Source: Cryptomeria japonica
Taxonomy: Eukaryota > Streptophyta > Pinopsida > Cupressales > Cupressaceae
NCBI RefSeq assembly: GCF_030272615.1
Contig: NC_081406.1
Coordinates: 144,624,091 to 144,688,090, forward strand
DNA: 64,000 nt
Reading direction: 5' to 3'
In this document: positions 44,738 to 56,320 of the stretch, piece after piece
How positions within the stretch are numbered: position 1 is the stretch's first letter
Layout: the number at the start of each line of letters is the position of its first letter
Notes under the pieces: model-generated
What the model was told of the DNA's origin: nothing
What the model saw: only the letters and a program-made list of their open reading frames with translations
Database searches by the model: none
Made by a program: the position numbers and the translations under genes

Positions 44738-45899
44738 TGCAAGTGTTCAATTCAAGAAGGGAGATCAAATCTGATTCATGCCAGAACTTTGAGGACAAGA
44801 ATGAATGAATTTTTAAATTCCAGTTGGAGGGAATAACATTCTTGTGTGCAAAGCAGACTATGCAATATGGCAAATGCATTTTGGAATGAGATGGTTAGTG
44901 AGAGAGAACACAAAGATGATGTGGCACATGAAACTGCCATGATGACAACAGTGAAGGATTGAATCTAGCAGATCAATGACTCAAATTAAAAGCTGATGAA
45001 GATTAGATCGATCTTGTGCAGGTGTCGATGATGAATGCAATGGTGTAGAGTAGAGAAAAGTAGTGAATGTGATATGACTGAGGTAGTTGGCTTGCAGTGA
45101 GAGAACAATGTGAACATGCAGTTAAGCCTGTAGTATGTTTTGATGATTGTAGTAAGCAAAGATAGAGGTAAGTGGAGAATAGACAGTTGTGAGAGTGTGG
45201 TCGCAGAGAGTGAAAACATAGAGAGCATAATAGAGTAGAAAAAGAGGAAGGGGCGGAAGTGTGTGTAGACTAGTGAGTGAGAGATAGAGTGTAGCATAGA
45301 CAAGCGACCAGAGCACAGAGAGCCAAGGTAGATAACCTGGTGTGTTATATACACTGTGAGAGAACAAGAAAGTTTATAGAACATGGAAGAACATAGAGCT
45401 GAGAGTAGAGTAGAATAAAAAGCGGAGAGCAGAGAACAAGAGCAGAGAGAAGGAAGATAAAGAGCAGAACAATAAGGTGTTGTAAAACCTCATTTGCAAT
45501 GAGGCATATAATTTGTATTTGAAAACTATATTCATTGTAATCTTCGGGTGGGTGCTTAGAGCAGGGGTAGGTGCTCCTTTGAGTAGAAGCTCATAAACTA
45601 TAGGGGTTGGTGCTCCTTTGGGTTGGTGCCCATTAAAGTTGTAACTAGTGATTTCATTATAAGGTTGGATTGGAGAAGTAGAATCCAACAACTATTCTCA
45701 CCGAGGATTTTCCCACATTGGGTTTTCCTCATACATCTGGTGTTATGTGATGTGCAATTTATGTGTATGTTGATTTGTTTAATATCTCTGCTCATGGTCT
45801 TATGATTAAAGTTATTGTTGCTTAGATCTTTAGAAGGTAATTTTTTTTATTGATTACCACTGATTCACCCCCCTCTCAGTGGTCCATTGTGTTCCTTCA
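44738..45899 (+). repeat. 3' part of LTR F
   Basis: GA-rich leader (45160-45470), then the R and U5 region with TTTTCCCACATTGGGTTTTCC at 45709-45729 and the terminal TGATTCACCCCCC box. Open stretches on the minus strand here come from low GA complexity. Confidence 0.65.
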
Positions 45900-46689
45900 A
45901 AAATAGATCAAACACAAGAAACACCATAATTTATGTGGAAAACCCAAGAAGGGAAAAACCACAAAGAATGCTAATTCTCAATATACAAACATTGATTAAG
46001 GTGATTTTTACAAAGGATATCTCGTTGCCAAAGTGCTCATTGTAGATGGGTTCACTGCCCAGAAAGGCTCACTGCCCATAAAGGCTCACTGCTAAAGAAG
46101 AAAGAAAGATAAAGAGAATCCACCACTGAAACACAATTTGCTCTAGTGGAATTGCTTTCGGTAACAATATGCAACACTATACTCACACAACAATTGGATT
46201 ATTTCAATCTCACATGTCTTCAACACAAAAGCCACAAATCAACTCATCAAATCATACACCTACACATCCTATCTTCGAAAAACATAATCCTTAATGTCGA
46301 CTAAGACAAAGATCTAAAATAGGTCTCCACTAATCATTTCAATGGTGGGAAGAAATGAGAAGTAGACCTTATTACACCATTCCTCATTTAATATGTCAAC
46401 ACGTTACATGTATCAACAAAGTTGGACCCCAAATATTATCTGCAGCCTATATAACTACCATTACACAACTTCAATGTTTGGTCCAAAAAACCTCAAGCTC
46501 CGGACCAATTTGGACCCAAAAGTAGCACTGAATAATATTTTCTGAAAATCCAGAACATCCGGTAAATCCAAGAAACCTTCAAATGTTCAACACACCTTAT
46601 CCAAATACTTCTGCACAATATACTACATCCTGACCTAATCTGGACCACATGATTTGACATCAATGACAACACATAATATAATGCTAACA

Positions 46690-46958
46690 ATATCCCCCTT
46701 TGTCATTGATGGCAACATCCATCAACAACATCAATCAAATCATCATGCAAACTCTCTCTCTCTCTCTCCCCCTTTGACAACAAAGACAAAGGTGGACAAA
46801 AATCCCCCTGAAAATCTTATTCCTGGTCCCCCTGAGAGGAAACACACAAGAATCAGTCCAGAAAAGAATATATAGGCTACTCACTGGACCAATGCACATT
46901 AATTCAAACTGGATAGGGGAAATACCCTTAACTTCTGTTGGAGATACTCAAAAGTATC
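46690..46958 (-). other. Copia E polypurine tract and 3' spacer
   Basis: On the minus strand AAAGGGGGATAT abuts the 3' LTR at 46690. A CT-microsatellite (46750-46769) and further C-rich blocks lie between it and the RNase H end. No gene. Confidence 0.7.
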
Positions 46959-47274
46959 TTTGCACAACACCTTAGTATCTGCAATCTATTCTTTTGTAGA
47001 TGCATACTCCAGTCTAACCTCATTATCCAAAAAATTTTCCCTCAAGAAGTGGTACCTGATGGATATATGCTTTGTTTTGGAATATTGTACCAGATTCTTT
47101 GAAATGTTTATTGCACTAGTATTATCAAACATGATTGAGATAGGGTAATCAAAATTTACACCAATGTCCTTCAAAGTCTACTTCATCCATAGAATCTTAG
47201 TGTGAAAAGAAGATGCTACAATGTATTCTACTTCTACTGTAGACAGAGATACAGAGTGTTGTTTCTTACTTGAC
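46959..47274 (-). pseudogene. Copia E RNase H, C-terminal part
   Basis: SSKKQHSVSLSTVEVEYIVA, then a stop-interrupted LWMK, then LKDIGVNFDYPISIMFDNTSAINI and SKTKHISIRYHFLRE. These are the final blocks of copia RNase H. The N-terminal part is at 51424 upward. K splits the domain exactly after G-P-Q-L-V. Confidence 0.88.
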
Positions 47275-47279
47275 CAAAC

Positions 47280-48110
47280 TGTAAAGGAAAGCAAGTGTGA
47301 AAATTTGCTTCCCTAATGTCAATTTGCAAGGGAAAACAAACTAGTGTTTACAATTTTACAACTTTTCTGATTATGGCACAAGCATGAGCAAACACAATTA
47401 AACAACAAAGAGATAGAACACATAGAGTTAACGTGGGAAAACCCTTTCAGGAGAAAAACCCACCACCAATAGAAAATGACTTTATTATCAGTATGTCAAA
47501 TATAGTAAAGTTCAGTCTGAAGATTTACTTTTTCCACTCTGTCAAACAGTTATTCCAGATGTAACATGCAACACTTGGATAACAATTACAACACACTCAA
47601 TGGCTATCATAACTCTCCCTCACATTCAATTTATATTTTGCTTCTAATACCATACTGGTTGACCATTCATTTGAGCAACTGGAGCAACGACTTGAAATCT
47701 AACCGTCTGCCTGCGTCAATCTACATTCAAGGAAAACCAATTATCCCACATGCAGCAGGGAGTCAGTTCGGTTCATATTCATATACATCGATAGTCTCAT
47801 CCTTAGTGTCTGAGTGGTCACCTTTTTGGATCTCGATTCATTCTCACACTGATATTGGTCTTCACTCCATCGGCCATCGATATATCCTTCAAATGATAGA
47901 GTCGATCACTCGATGATACCCGATCACCTAAGGCGACTCCATCGGATCATCGGCCAGACAAATGAACTGCTACCCTGATCTCTGATAACTGAGAGCAGTA
48001 TCATCGGCTCATCAGATCAAACACTGTGAGGTTACTCTGATCTGCATTGTTATCTCGATAACCTAAGGTGGCCTCATGGGGTCCTCGGCTCATGCCCAAA
48101 ACAGTCCAAA
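47280..48110 (-). repeat. Copia K 3' LTR, truncated
   Basis: Aligns with 50297-51110 of the 5' LTR. The U3 start (equivalent to 51110-51418) is missing because of the internal deletion. Confidence 0.88.
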
Positions 48111-49585
48111 GTTTGTATCCTTTCACACCAACTCCATAGCCGATGAAGATACATTTCATCGCTTTGTTATCCAACTTAGATCTATTAACATCAGGCACAT
48201 GAGCATATGCCTCTACACAAAAAACACGAAGGTGCCTTAAAGATGGTTTCTTACTAGACCATGCTTCCATGGGTGTTTTTTCAATCAATAGTGAAGTAGG
48301 AGAACGATTCAGCAGGTAACACGCTGTAGTAACTGCTTTAGCCAGAATTTTTGTTCCAACCCAGCTCCTCTCAACATGCTTCTTACTTTCTCCATTAGAG
48401 ATAGATTCAACCTTTTTGCAACTCCATTCTGTTGTGGAGTGTAAGGTACAACCTTATGCCTCTTAATTCCATGATCAACACAGTACTTGTCAAAATTTGC
48501 ACTACAAAATTCACCACCGTTGTTTGTTCTTAAAAATTTAATCTTTCTCCCAGTTTGATTTTCAACAAGGTTCTTAAACTCCTTAAACTGACTGAACACT
48601 TCTGATTTACTTTTAAGAAAGTACACAAATGCCCTTCTTGAATAATCATCTACAAAAGATACATAGTATTTAGACTTAGACAAAGAAGGTACATCCACTA
48701 GACCAAACACATTAGAGTGAACATAATCCAAAATATCAGAAGACTTATGAGAACTGGAATAAAATTGAACACGGTTATATTTTCCATATATGCAGTGTTC
48801 ATAGAAATTGAACTCAAAACTACAATCATCCAGACCTTCAACCAGATTCTTATTCTTCAAGGCTTTTAAACCTTTTTCACCTATGTGGCCTAACCTATTA
48901 TGCTAGAGCATTGTTTTCTCAACAGGAAGTTTAGCTTCCAATGAATTAGCATTATGCATCATTACAGTTGCCTTAACTGAGTTTTCAGAGGCCATATTAC
49001 AACATATAGGTTCAACATTTAACTTATATAAAGTACCAAAATGATCACCCTTTGCCAATCAATGGAACCCCTAGTCATCTCGCAACCACCAGATACAAAT
49101 GTAACTTGTACTCCAACATAATTAAGTTTACTTACAGAGAGAATATTTCTTGCCAGACTTGGTATATGAAGAACTCCATTGATCCCCTTAACTCTATCGT
49201 CTGGGAATTGAATTTTAGTTATGCCTCTCCCTACAAACTCCAACATAGAATCACTAGCCAAATATACCTTTCCACCAGCATACAGTTCATATTTTCAGAA
49301 CCACTCCTTGTGGGAGGTCATGTGAAAAGATGTGCCAGAATCTACTAACCAGGTGTCATCTAAGGTAGGTACTGCTAGGGCTGCTACAAATGCATCTGTA
49401 TCACTTTGATAAGATTCAGTGTCATAATACTTCTTCTTCTTCTTCTCCTCCTTGCAATCCTTTCGGATATGCCCTTTCTGCCCATAGTTCTAGCACTTCA
49501 CCTTTGACTTCTTTCCTGGAGATTTAAATCTCTCTCGAGACTTGGACTTCTTGCCTTTCTTCTTGTCTTTGTCCTTCGGTTTGCC
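48106..49585 (-). pseudogene. Copia K protease and integrase
   Basis: Zinc knuckle region near 49440-49500, then TWLVDSGTSFHMTSHKEWF (active-site D-S-G intact, 49320-49365), a GAG-preintegrase segment, and a 183-residue open stretch at 48309-48860. That stretch has YEHCIYGKYNRV, YYVSFVDDYSRRAFVYFLKSK, FLRTNNGGEF and HKVVPYTPQQNG. The end (48106-48288) has TPMEAWSSKKPSLRHLRVF and YKLW, after which LTR sequence is read. In the core the second Asp (RTDNGGE) reads Asn. Confidence 0.92.
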
Positions 49586-50155
49586 TCAAACAAACAGTGC
49601 ATCTTTTGTCATCTCAGAAGACTTCTTTCTTATTTCTTCTGACAAAAGAGTATTTACCACAGTATCCATCTTGAACTGGGTCATAGTACTACTGATAGCC
49701 ATCACTAAGTGTTCCCAAGAGCCAGGCAGTGAACACAACAACAACATGCAATGTTCTTCTTCCTGGATGGACACACCAACAGAATTTAACTGTGAAAGAA
49801 CCATGTTGAATGCATTTAAGTGATCTGCCAATGGTGTTCTTGCATCCATCTTTAGAGAGTACAACTTCTTCCTCAAGAAAAGTTTATTCACCAAGGATTT
49901 GCCTTGATAAATATCTCCCAACTTATTCTAGAGAAGATGTGCAGTCTTCTCCTCATGGACGTTTAACAGAACAAAATCAGCAAGACATAGCCTGATTAGA
50001 CCCCTTGCCTTCCGGTCGGCTAAATCCCAATCTTCTCACTTCATGCCTGAAGGCTTAGAAGTTGCAGTCACAACACCCCAGAGATCTCTATCAATTAGCA
50101 AGTCTTCCATCTTGAGTTTCCATAGTTAGAAGCTGAAACCATTAAACTTCTCCAT
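49586..50155 (-). pseudogene. Copia K gag
   Basis: Starts near 50155 (MEKFNGFSF, stop, LWKLKMEDLLIDRDLW), then GLIRLCLADFVLLNV, a stop, and the open 49586-49921 stretch with YQGKSLVNKLFLRKKLYSLKM, LADHLNAFNMVL, LLCSLPGSWEHLVMAIS and the MDTVVNTLL segment. Only two or three stops in total. Confidence 0.9.
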
Positions 50156-50282
50156 GTCTATGTGCCCTGAGGTGCTCACCATCTCAACCTGTAAAACAAG
50201 TAGACATTCTGCAAGACTCCCACTAAAACAAAACTGACACAAAAAACCAACCCTACCCAACAAGGATAACAAAATGGGCCAA

Positions 50283-50294
50283 GCTCTGATACCA
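50283..50294 (-). promoter_or_regulatory. Copia K primer binding site
   Basis: Plus strand GCTCTGATACCA, two bases from the LTR, complement of the iMet-type site. Confidence 0.93.
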
Positions 50295-50296
50295 CT

Positions 50297-51418
50297 TGTA
50301 AAAGAAAGCAAGTGCGGAAATTTGCTTCCCTAATGTCAATTTGTAGGGGAAAACAAACTAGTGCTTACAATTTTACAACTTTTCTGAATATGGCACAAGC
50401 ATGAGAAAACACAATTAAACAACAAAGAGATAGAACACACAAAGTTAACTTGGGAAAACCCTTTTGGGAGAAAAACCCACCACCAACAGAAAATGACTTT
50501 ATTATCAGTATGTCAAATATAATAAAGTTCAGTCTATAGATTTCCTTTTTCCACTCTGTCAAACAATTGTTCCAGATGTAACATGCAACACTCAGATAAC
50601 AATTAAAGCACACTCAATGGTTGTCGTAACTCCCCTCACATTTGGTTCATATTTTGCTTCTAATACCAAACTAGTTGACCGTTCATCTGAGCAACTACAA
50701 CAATGGATTGAAATCTAACCGTTTGCCTACATCGGTCTACATTAAAGGAAAACCAATTATCCCACATGCAGCAGGGAGTCGGGTCGGTTCATATTCATAT
50801 ACACCGATAGTCTCATCCTTAGTGTCCGAGTGGTCACCGTTTTGGATCTCGGTTCATTCTCACACCAACATCGGTCTTTGCTCCATCAACCATCAGTATA
50901 GCCTTCAAATGGTAGAGCCGATCGCCCAATGATACCCGATCGTCTAAGGTGACTCCATCAGGTCATCATCTAGACAGATGAACTGTTACCCCGATCTCCG
51001 ATAACAGAGTGGTCTCATCGACTCATCAGATCAAACATTGTGAGGTTACTTCAGTCTACATTGTTACCCCGATAACCTAAGGTGGCCTCATCGGGTCCTT
51101 GGCTCACACCCAAAACTGCTATCCCGATGAATGAAATACTCTGAGATAGAACAAGGCAGACTCATCGGGCCTTCAGCACATTAACCTAATAGCCGATATC
51201 GACCCGATCGCCTAAGGTGACTTCATCAGGTATCGGCTTAACTACAGACCAGAACCCTCGATAGTTGATGTCAACCCAGACCACTTAAGACAACTCCATT
51301 GTGTCATCGACACAACTCTGATGCAGTCTTCCATTCTGCTGTTCCATTGGTGTAGGCTAGCCTGATCAACCTGAACATGTCAAATGAATTAGAGGCATAT
51401 TTCCAACACAAACAACCA
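50297..51418 (-). repeat. Copia K 5' LTR with CCGAT/ATCGG repeats
   Basis: 1122 bp, TGTTGGAAATATGCC...TTTTACA on the minus strand. The U3 half (50790-51310) contains several diverged copies of a unit with ACCCGAT-CCTAAGGTG-CTCATCGGGT at about 50930, 51065, 51205 and 51275. It has the LTR hairpin at 50457-50480. Confidence 0.9.
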
Positions 51419-51423
51419 ACTGG

Positions 51424-52560
51424 GGGCCAAGGAAGAATGCTCCTCCACTTGTACTTTTTTGGTCATCAACACTTCTAGCCCAATCTGTATCTGTATAATT
51501 TGTCAAGGTAAAATTTGAGCTCTTAGGATACCACAAATCAAACTCTTGTGCACCTTTAAGTTATTTGAAAATCCTTTTTACTGCCACAATATGAGATTCT
51601 TTCAGTTCTTGTTGAAATCTGGCTGCCAAACATACTGCATACATGATATCTAGTTTGGTAGCAGTCAAATATAATAGTCCTTTAATCGTTTATCTGTATT
51701 GACTTTCATCTGCCTTAGGTGATTTATCATCCTTGGTTAACTTGCATCCGATGGTCATAGGTGTACACATCAGTTTGGAATTCTCCAACCCAAACTTCTT
51801 TAACAACTCTTTGATACTTAGAATGAGAAATGAAAATTCCTCTATCACTCTGATTAATTTGCAAATCGAGAAAGAAATTCAACTCACCAATCATGGGCAT
51901 TTCAAATTCTTTTTGCATCTCATCAACAAATCTTCTACACATACCTTAATTTCCACCAAAGAATATATCATCAACATATACTACTATAATTAAGGTTTTA
52001 CCTAAATCAGTTTTGAAGTACAAATTGTTGTCAGTCGAACCTTTCTGAAATCCTTGATCAGTCAGGTACTTGTCTAGCCTTCCATACTAGGCCCTAGGGG
52101 CTTGTTTCAGTCCATAAAACACCTTCTTTAGTCCACAAATAATGTTTGGATCATCCCTCAACCTAGAAGCTTCTGATTGTTCAATTTAAACTTCTTCTTT
52201 TAATTCTCCATTCAAGAATGTTGATTTTACATCCATTTGATACACCTTAAAGTACTTAAATGTTGCAAACGTCGGAAACATCTGGATTGCCTCCATCCAT
52301 GCAACCAGGGCATAATTTTCATCAAAATCAATGCCTTCGATCTAAGTTTATCCTTTGCAAACCAACCTTGCCTTATTTCTTACAACCTTTCCATCTTCAT
52401 CCAGTTTGTTCTGGAATACCCATTTAGTTCCAATCCCATTCTTGTCTTTCGATCTGTTGACTAATTCCCATGTTTGGTTTTCCTTAATCTAATCCAGTTC
52501 CTCTTTCATTTCCTTCATCCAGTTTTGATCATTACAAGCTTCTTCTACTGTCTTTAGCTT
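51424..52560 (-). pseudogene. Copia E reverse transcriptase and RNase H start
   Basis: From 52560 downward: [53 protein letters not shown] (catalytic Asp), VFYGLKQAPRA, YGRLDKYLTDQGFQKG, then VVYVDDIFFGG near 51975-52000 with the catalytic core intact, FEMPMIGELNFFLDLQI and GIFISHSKYQ. After 51720 the frame decays until GPQLVG at the K insertion. At least six stops. Confidence 0.9.
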
Positions 52561-52564
52561 AGTT

Positions 52565-53660
52565 TCAGATTGTAAACACAACAAGACTTATTCTTGTGTT
52601 GCCTTGCTTCTTGTAACACCTTTGCTCGTCTTTGATAATTTGTTCTTCTGAGCGATTCTTTCGGACATACCTTGGAGTCTTGGATGCAGATGCCAGAGCA
52701 TCTTGATCATTCTTTTCTTCACTTCTTCTTTCTTCTTTCTTTTTCTCTTCTTTAGGCTCATCAGATTCATATCTTGCTATAGTTTCTAAATCCTTTGTGG
52801 TACTTTCATCATCCTTTGCACTTGCAATTTCAACAATCTTAGTCAACCTTTTGTTGTAACATCGATATGCTTTTCTCTTTCTTGAATAACCCAAGAATAT
52901 GCCTTTATCTTCTATAATGTCAAACTTTCCAAGATTATCCTCATCTCTTTGGATATAGCACTTGCTTCCAAATACCTTAAAATATTTCACTATTGAAATT
53001 CTATCATACCAAAGTTCATAAGATGTCTTACCATATTTCCTTTGATAGAAATTTTTGTTAAAAGTGTATGCTATTGTATGAATTGCTTCTCTCCGGTAAA
53101 CTTTCAGTAACTCTTCTCCTTTCATCACAGCTCTAGCTACCTCTTGTATAGTTTGGTTCATCCTTTCAACTACACCATTCTTCTGTGGTGTCCGGGGGAC
53201 ATATAACTATCTTTTGATGCCATGCTTCTCACATAAGTCATTGAACTCATCTAAAATGAATTCTCCTCCTCTGTCAGACCTTAAACACTTGATTTTACCA
53301 TCAACCTAATTCTCAATATTTGTCCTAAATATCTTGAACTTTTCTAATGCTTTATATTTATCTCTTAGAAATGCAACCCAAGTCATTCTAGAATAATCAT
53401 CAATCAATAACATGAAATACCTCTCACCTTGCAGGCTACTTATCTGGATTGGACCACAAAGATTTGTGTGAACCAAATCCAGTAATATGGTCGATGAGTA
53501 CTCCTTTAATCTGAATGTGCTTCTAGTCTTCTTACCTACTTGACATTCCTTGCAAATGTTGTTCTTCAATTTAGTCAATCTTGGTAAATCTCTTACTGCA
53601 CTCCTCGAACTAATCGACACCAGGTTGTTAAAATTGATATGACACATCCTCTAGTGTCAT
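52565..53660 (-). pseudogene. Copia E integrase
   Basis: 53306-53647 shows MCHINFNNLVSISSRS, CKECQVGKKTRSTF and YFMLLIDDYSRMTWVAFLRDKY, then CLRSDRGGEF. The 52565-53161 stretch, 198 residues open, has MNQTIQEVARAVMKG, YGKTSYELWYDRISIVKYFKVFGSKCYI, GIFLGYSRKRKAYRCYNKR and a long Glu/Lys-rich linker ending PRYVRKN. Damage is limited to a few stops. Confidence 0.9.
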
Positions 53661-53662
53661 AG

Positions 53663-54225
53663 CTAGTTGTCATCAAGTTGTGATATCAAGCAATGTTTTG
53701 TAGCTCCTTCCAGTTGATACATATCTCCATTTGTCCTTCTTCTAGCTGCAATAACCATTCCGGACTCCTTCCGGATTTCACATTCTTTGTCCTCAAAGAT
53801 AACATTGTATAAATTTTCGCACCTCTGTCCAACACTCAAGAGATTATGATGCAAACCCTTCAGATAATAAACATTGTCAGTGCTATGTTTTCCATCAAAA
53901 GTAACTGAACCAATCCCAATAATTTGTGTTGTCTGATCATCTCCAAACCTAACAAAACCTCCATCATATTTTTCAAGCGTTATAAACTTACTCTTATCAC
54001 CAATCATATGATTTGAGCATCCAATATCAATCAATTACTCATTCTTATCTCTTCTAGCATGAAATGCATTAGCAACAGTCTTAGAAATATCAAACTTGGG
54101 AACATCTTTTTCTACTAGAAACAAACAATCACCATCCTCATAGTCTGATTCATCATCTAAAATGCCAGCATCATCCTTAACATAATAGGCTTTCTTATTG
54201 AATTTTCCCCAGTTCTCCCTAAAAT
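53663..54225 (-). pseudogene. Copia E protease
   Basis: The 54034-53663 stretch reads IDIGCSNHMIGDKSKF (family D-S-G-C; the Ser of D-S-G reads Ile), FVRFGDDQT and DNVYYLKGLHHNLLSVGQ. Upstream, an acidic linker connects to the gag zinc knuckle. Confidence 0.85.
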
Positions 54226-55011
54226 TTTATTTATCTCCCTTTTCTGGACATCTAGTTGTAATATGACCAATATTTCCACATCCAAAACACTTAAAGGGTA
54301 ACATACCTTTGTACTTGACAATGCCTTTCTTCAATTTTCTTACAAATTTTGCTTCCATTTCATTCGGGCTCTCTTCATTATTCGGACCATCTTTAGATGA
54401 TTTGAATAAGGTCTCTGATTTGTCTTTTTCCTTTCCAAACTTTCTTACTTCAAATGCAATCAAGGTACAAAAAAGTTGCTCTTTGGATAATAGGTTTCTT
54501 CAATAGCTGAGATCTTATCACTGTAGCTTACCGGTAATGTCATCAGGATTTTGTCAATCACATCTTCATCATTAAAGGTGCCTTTTAGTTCTCCAATTTC
54601 ATTCACAGTGCTATCAACCTTCTCAAAATAGCTTACAATGTCTTCTCCTTCTTCCATCTTCAGATTTTCATATCTTTTCTTTGCTGTTAGTCTCTTTGTT
54701 AGCTTAACTCTCTCATTTCTTTCATAAATGTCTTGTAGCTTCTGCCAAACCTCACAAGATGTATTAAAAAAAATAACCTTTGTCAATTTAGTTTCTTATA
54801 ATACACTAAAGATAGCATACCTTGTTTTTTAATTTTCTTCATAGGCTTGAATCTCATTCAGAGTGTTAAGACCATTCTCTACTAGAACATACTTAGTCTC
54901 CATAGCCTTCCAAGTGTTGTAACCCAGAGAAACCAAATAACCTCTCATCTTTACTTTCCAGAAACTATAATCAAATCCTTCAAAGATAGGAATGGATAAT
55001 TTGTGTGCCAT
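54226..55011 (-). pseudogene. Copia E gag with CCHC zinc knuckle
   Basis: ATG 55009-55011, IPIFEGFDYSFWKVKMRGYL, then LTKVIFFNTSCEVWQKLQDIYE, YENLKMEEGEDIVSYFEKVDS and VIDKILMTLPVSYSDKISAIEE. After a frame break comes LPFKCFGCGNIGHITTRCPEK (54227-54463), whose C-x2-C-x4-H-x4-C knuckle is intact. Confidence 0.9.
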
Positions 55012-55060
55012 TGGATTAGGATCTACCTCAAGTGGTTAAACTTTATATCAAGGAACCAAA

Positions 55061-55072
55061 GCTTTGATACCA
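55061..55072 (-). promoter_or_regulatory. Copia E primer binding site
   Basis: GCTTTGATACCA, one change from the complement of TGGTATCAGAGC, two bases from the 5' LTR. Confidence 0.88.
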
Positions 55073-55074
55073 AT

Positions 55075-56035
55075 TGTTGAATATCCGGGCAACTAAGAGG
55101 GGGGGGGGTGTGAATCAGTTGACAATAAAAAATAAATTTAGACTTAATTAACAGATCCAAACCAATTAGCAGAATTGATAAAACGTGAAAACATATACTC
55201 AAAACAGATCAGACACAAGAAACACCAGAATTAATGTGGAAAACCCAAGAAGGGAAAAACCACATAGAATGCTAATTCTGAATATATAAACACCAGTTAA
55301 GGTGACACTAGTTAAAGTGATTTTTACAAAGGATGCCTCACTGCCAAAGTTCTCACTATAGATGGGCTCACTACCCCAAAAGGTTCACTATCGAAGGACT
55401 CACTGTCGGGGGGATCATTGCCCATAAAGGCTCTCTGTCGAAGAAGAAAGAAAGATAAAGAAAATCCACCATTGAAACATAGTTTGCACTGTCGAAACTA
55501 CTTCTGGTAACAATCCACAACACTATACTCATACAACAACTAGATTCTTTCAATCTCGCATGTCTTCAACACAAATCCACACTTCAACTCATCAAATCAT
55601 ACACCTAAATATACTGTGTCTAGAAAAACATGATCCTCAAAGTTGGCTAAGACAGAGATCTAAAATAGGTCTTCACTAATCATTCTGGTGGTGGGAAGAA
55701 ATGAGAAGTAGACCTTATTACACCATTCCTCATTGAACATGTCAACACGTTACATATGTCACCATTGTTGGACCCCAAACATCATCCACACTCTATATAA
55801 CTGCCATTACACAACTTTAATGTTTGGTCCAAAAAACCTCAAGCTCCAAAACAATCTGGACCCAAAAGTAGCACTGTATAACATATTCCAAAAATCTAGA
55901 ACATCCAATAAATCTGGTAAACCTTCAAACGCTCAACACATCTTATCTAAATACTTCTGCACAACATAATATATCCAGACCTAATCCAGACCACGTGATT
56001 TGATATCAATGACAACACATAACATAATGCTAACA
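55075..56035 (-). repeat. Copia E 5' LTR
   Basis: 961 bp, TGTTAGCATTATG...ATATTCAACA on the minus strand, uninterrupted. It contains the R hairpin near 55238-55258 and the C-rich TGATTCACACCCCCCC box near its end. Confidence 0.9.
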
Positions 56036-56040
56036 GTAGC

Positions 56041-56320
56041 CACTACCTACTATTTGGTAAATAGAACTCCTACATTAACACTTGTTGATAAGACACTTAT
56101 GGAGGTGTGGTCAAGAAAGAAGCCTTCGATGAGACATCTTAGAGTATTTAGTTGCAAAGGTTATGCTCATGTTCCAAGTGAAAAAAAATCTAAGTTGAAG
56201 AAAAAGGTTGTTAAGTGCACCTTTATTGGCTATTGTGTTGGTGTAAAAGGGTACAAGCTTTGGGATCCAATAACAGAGAAGGTTCTGTACAACAGAAGTG
56301 TTATTTTTAGATAGATGAAA
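56041..56320 (+). pseudogene. Copia C integrase, C-terminal part
   Basis: Follows the E duplication with TTYYLVNRTPTLTLVDKT, MEVWSRKKPSMRHLRVFSCKGYAHV, KCTFIGYCVGVKGYKLWDP and NRSVIFR. The frame is open here for more than 90 codons, unusually clean for element C. Confidence 0.9.

Larger units (their letters stand above)
39263..45899 (+). mobile_element. LTR F (solo LTR) with further insertions
   Basis: Flanked by AAAAC (39258-39262) and AAAAT (45900-45904). It starts TGTTGGCATTGAGG and ends GTTCCTTCA. The right part has a typical R/U5 (hairpin at 45709-45735, TGATTCACCCCCC box at 45861-45873), and no second copy of that end exists inside, so it reads as a solo LTR. Its U3 is long and repeat-rich, and it is interrupted by a direct-repeat insertion (about 40618-44745) that includes element G. 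Confidence 0.72.
39137..46689 (-). repeat. Copia E 3' LTR, split by F
   Basis: Parts 39137-39262 and 45905-46689 together align with 55075-56035 (about 0.91 versus 0.96 kb). On the minus strand it starts TGTTAGCAT and ends ATATTCAACA. Confidence 0.88.
47280..51418 (-). mobile_element. Copia K, RT and RNase H deleted
   Basis: Minus-strand copia flanked by a perfect CAAAC duplication (47275-47279, 51419-51423). The RNase H frame of E continues across it. It has a full 5' LTR (50297-51418), iMet primer site, gag, protease and integrase. The integrase end is fused at about 48106 to the middle of the 3' LTR, so RT, RNase H and the start of that LTR are gone. Same lineage as C and N. Confidence 0.92.
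39137..56035 (-). mobile_element. Copia E, with F and K inside
   Basis: Minus-strand copia flanked by GTAGT (39132-39136) and GTAGC (56036-56040). The integrase frame of copia C is continuous across it. The 3' LTR is 39137-46689 (interrupted by F), the 5' LTR 55075-56035. Gag, protease, integrase, RT (with Y-V-D-D) and RNase H are all traceable, with K inserted in the RNase H. It is the only copia here that keeps the RT core. Confidence 0.9.

Noticed and set aside
44986-45691. Minus-strand open stretches of 81 to 132 codons
   Set aside because: They arise from GA-rich repeats in LTR F. The amino acid composition is Leu/Ser-biased with no motif.
46750-46769. CT microsatellite as a functional site
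   Set aside because: A simple repeat in a 3' spacer. Nothing beyond composition supports a role.
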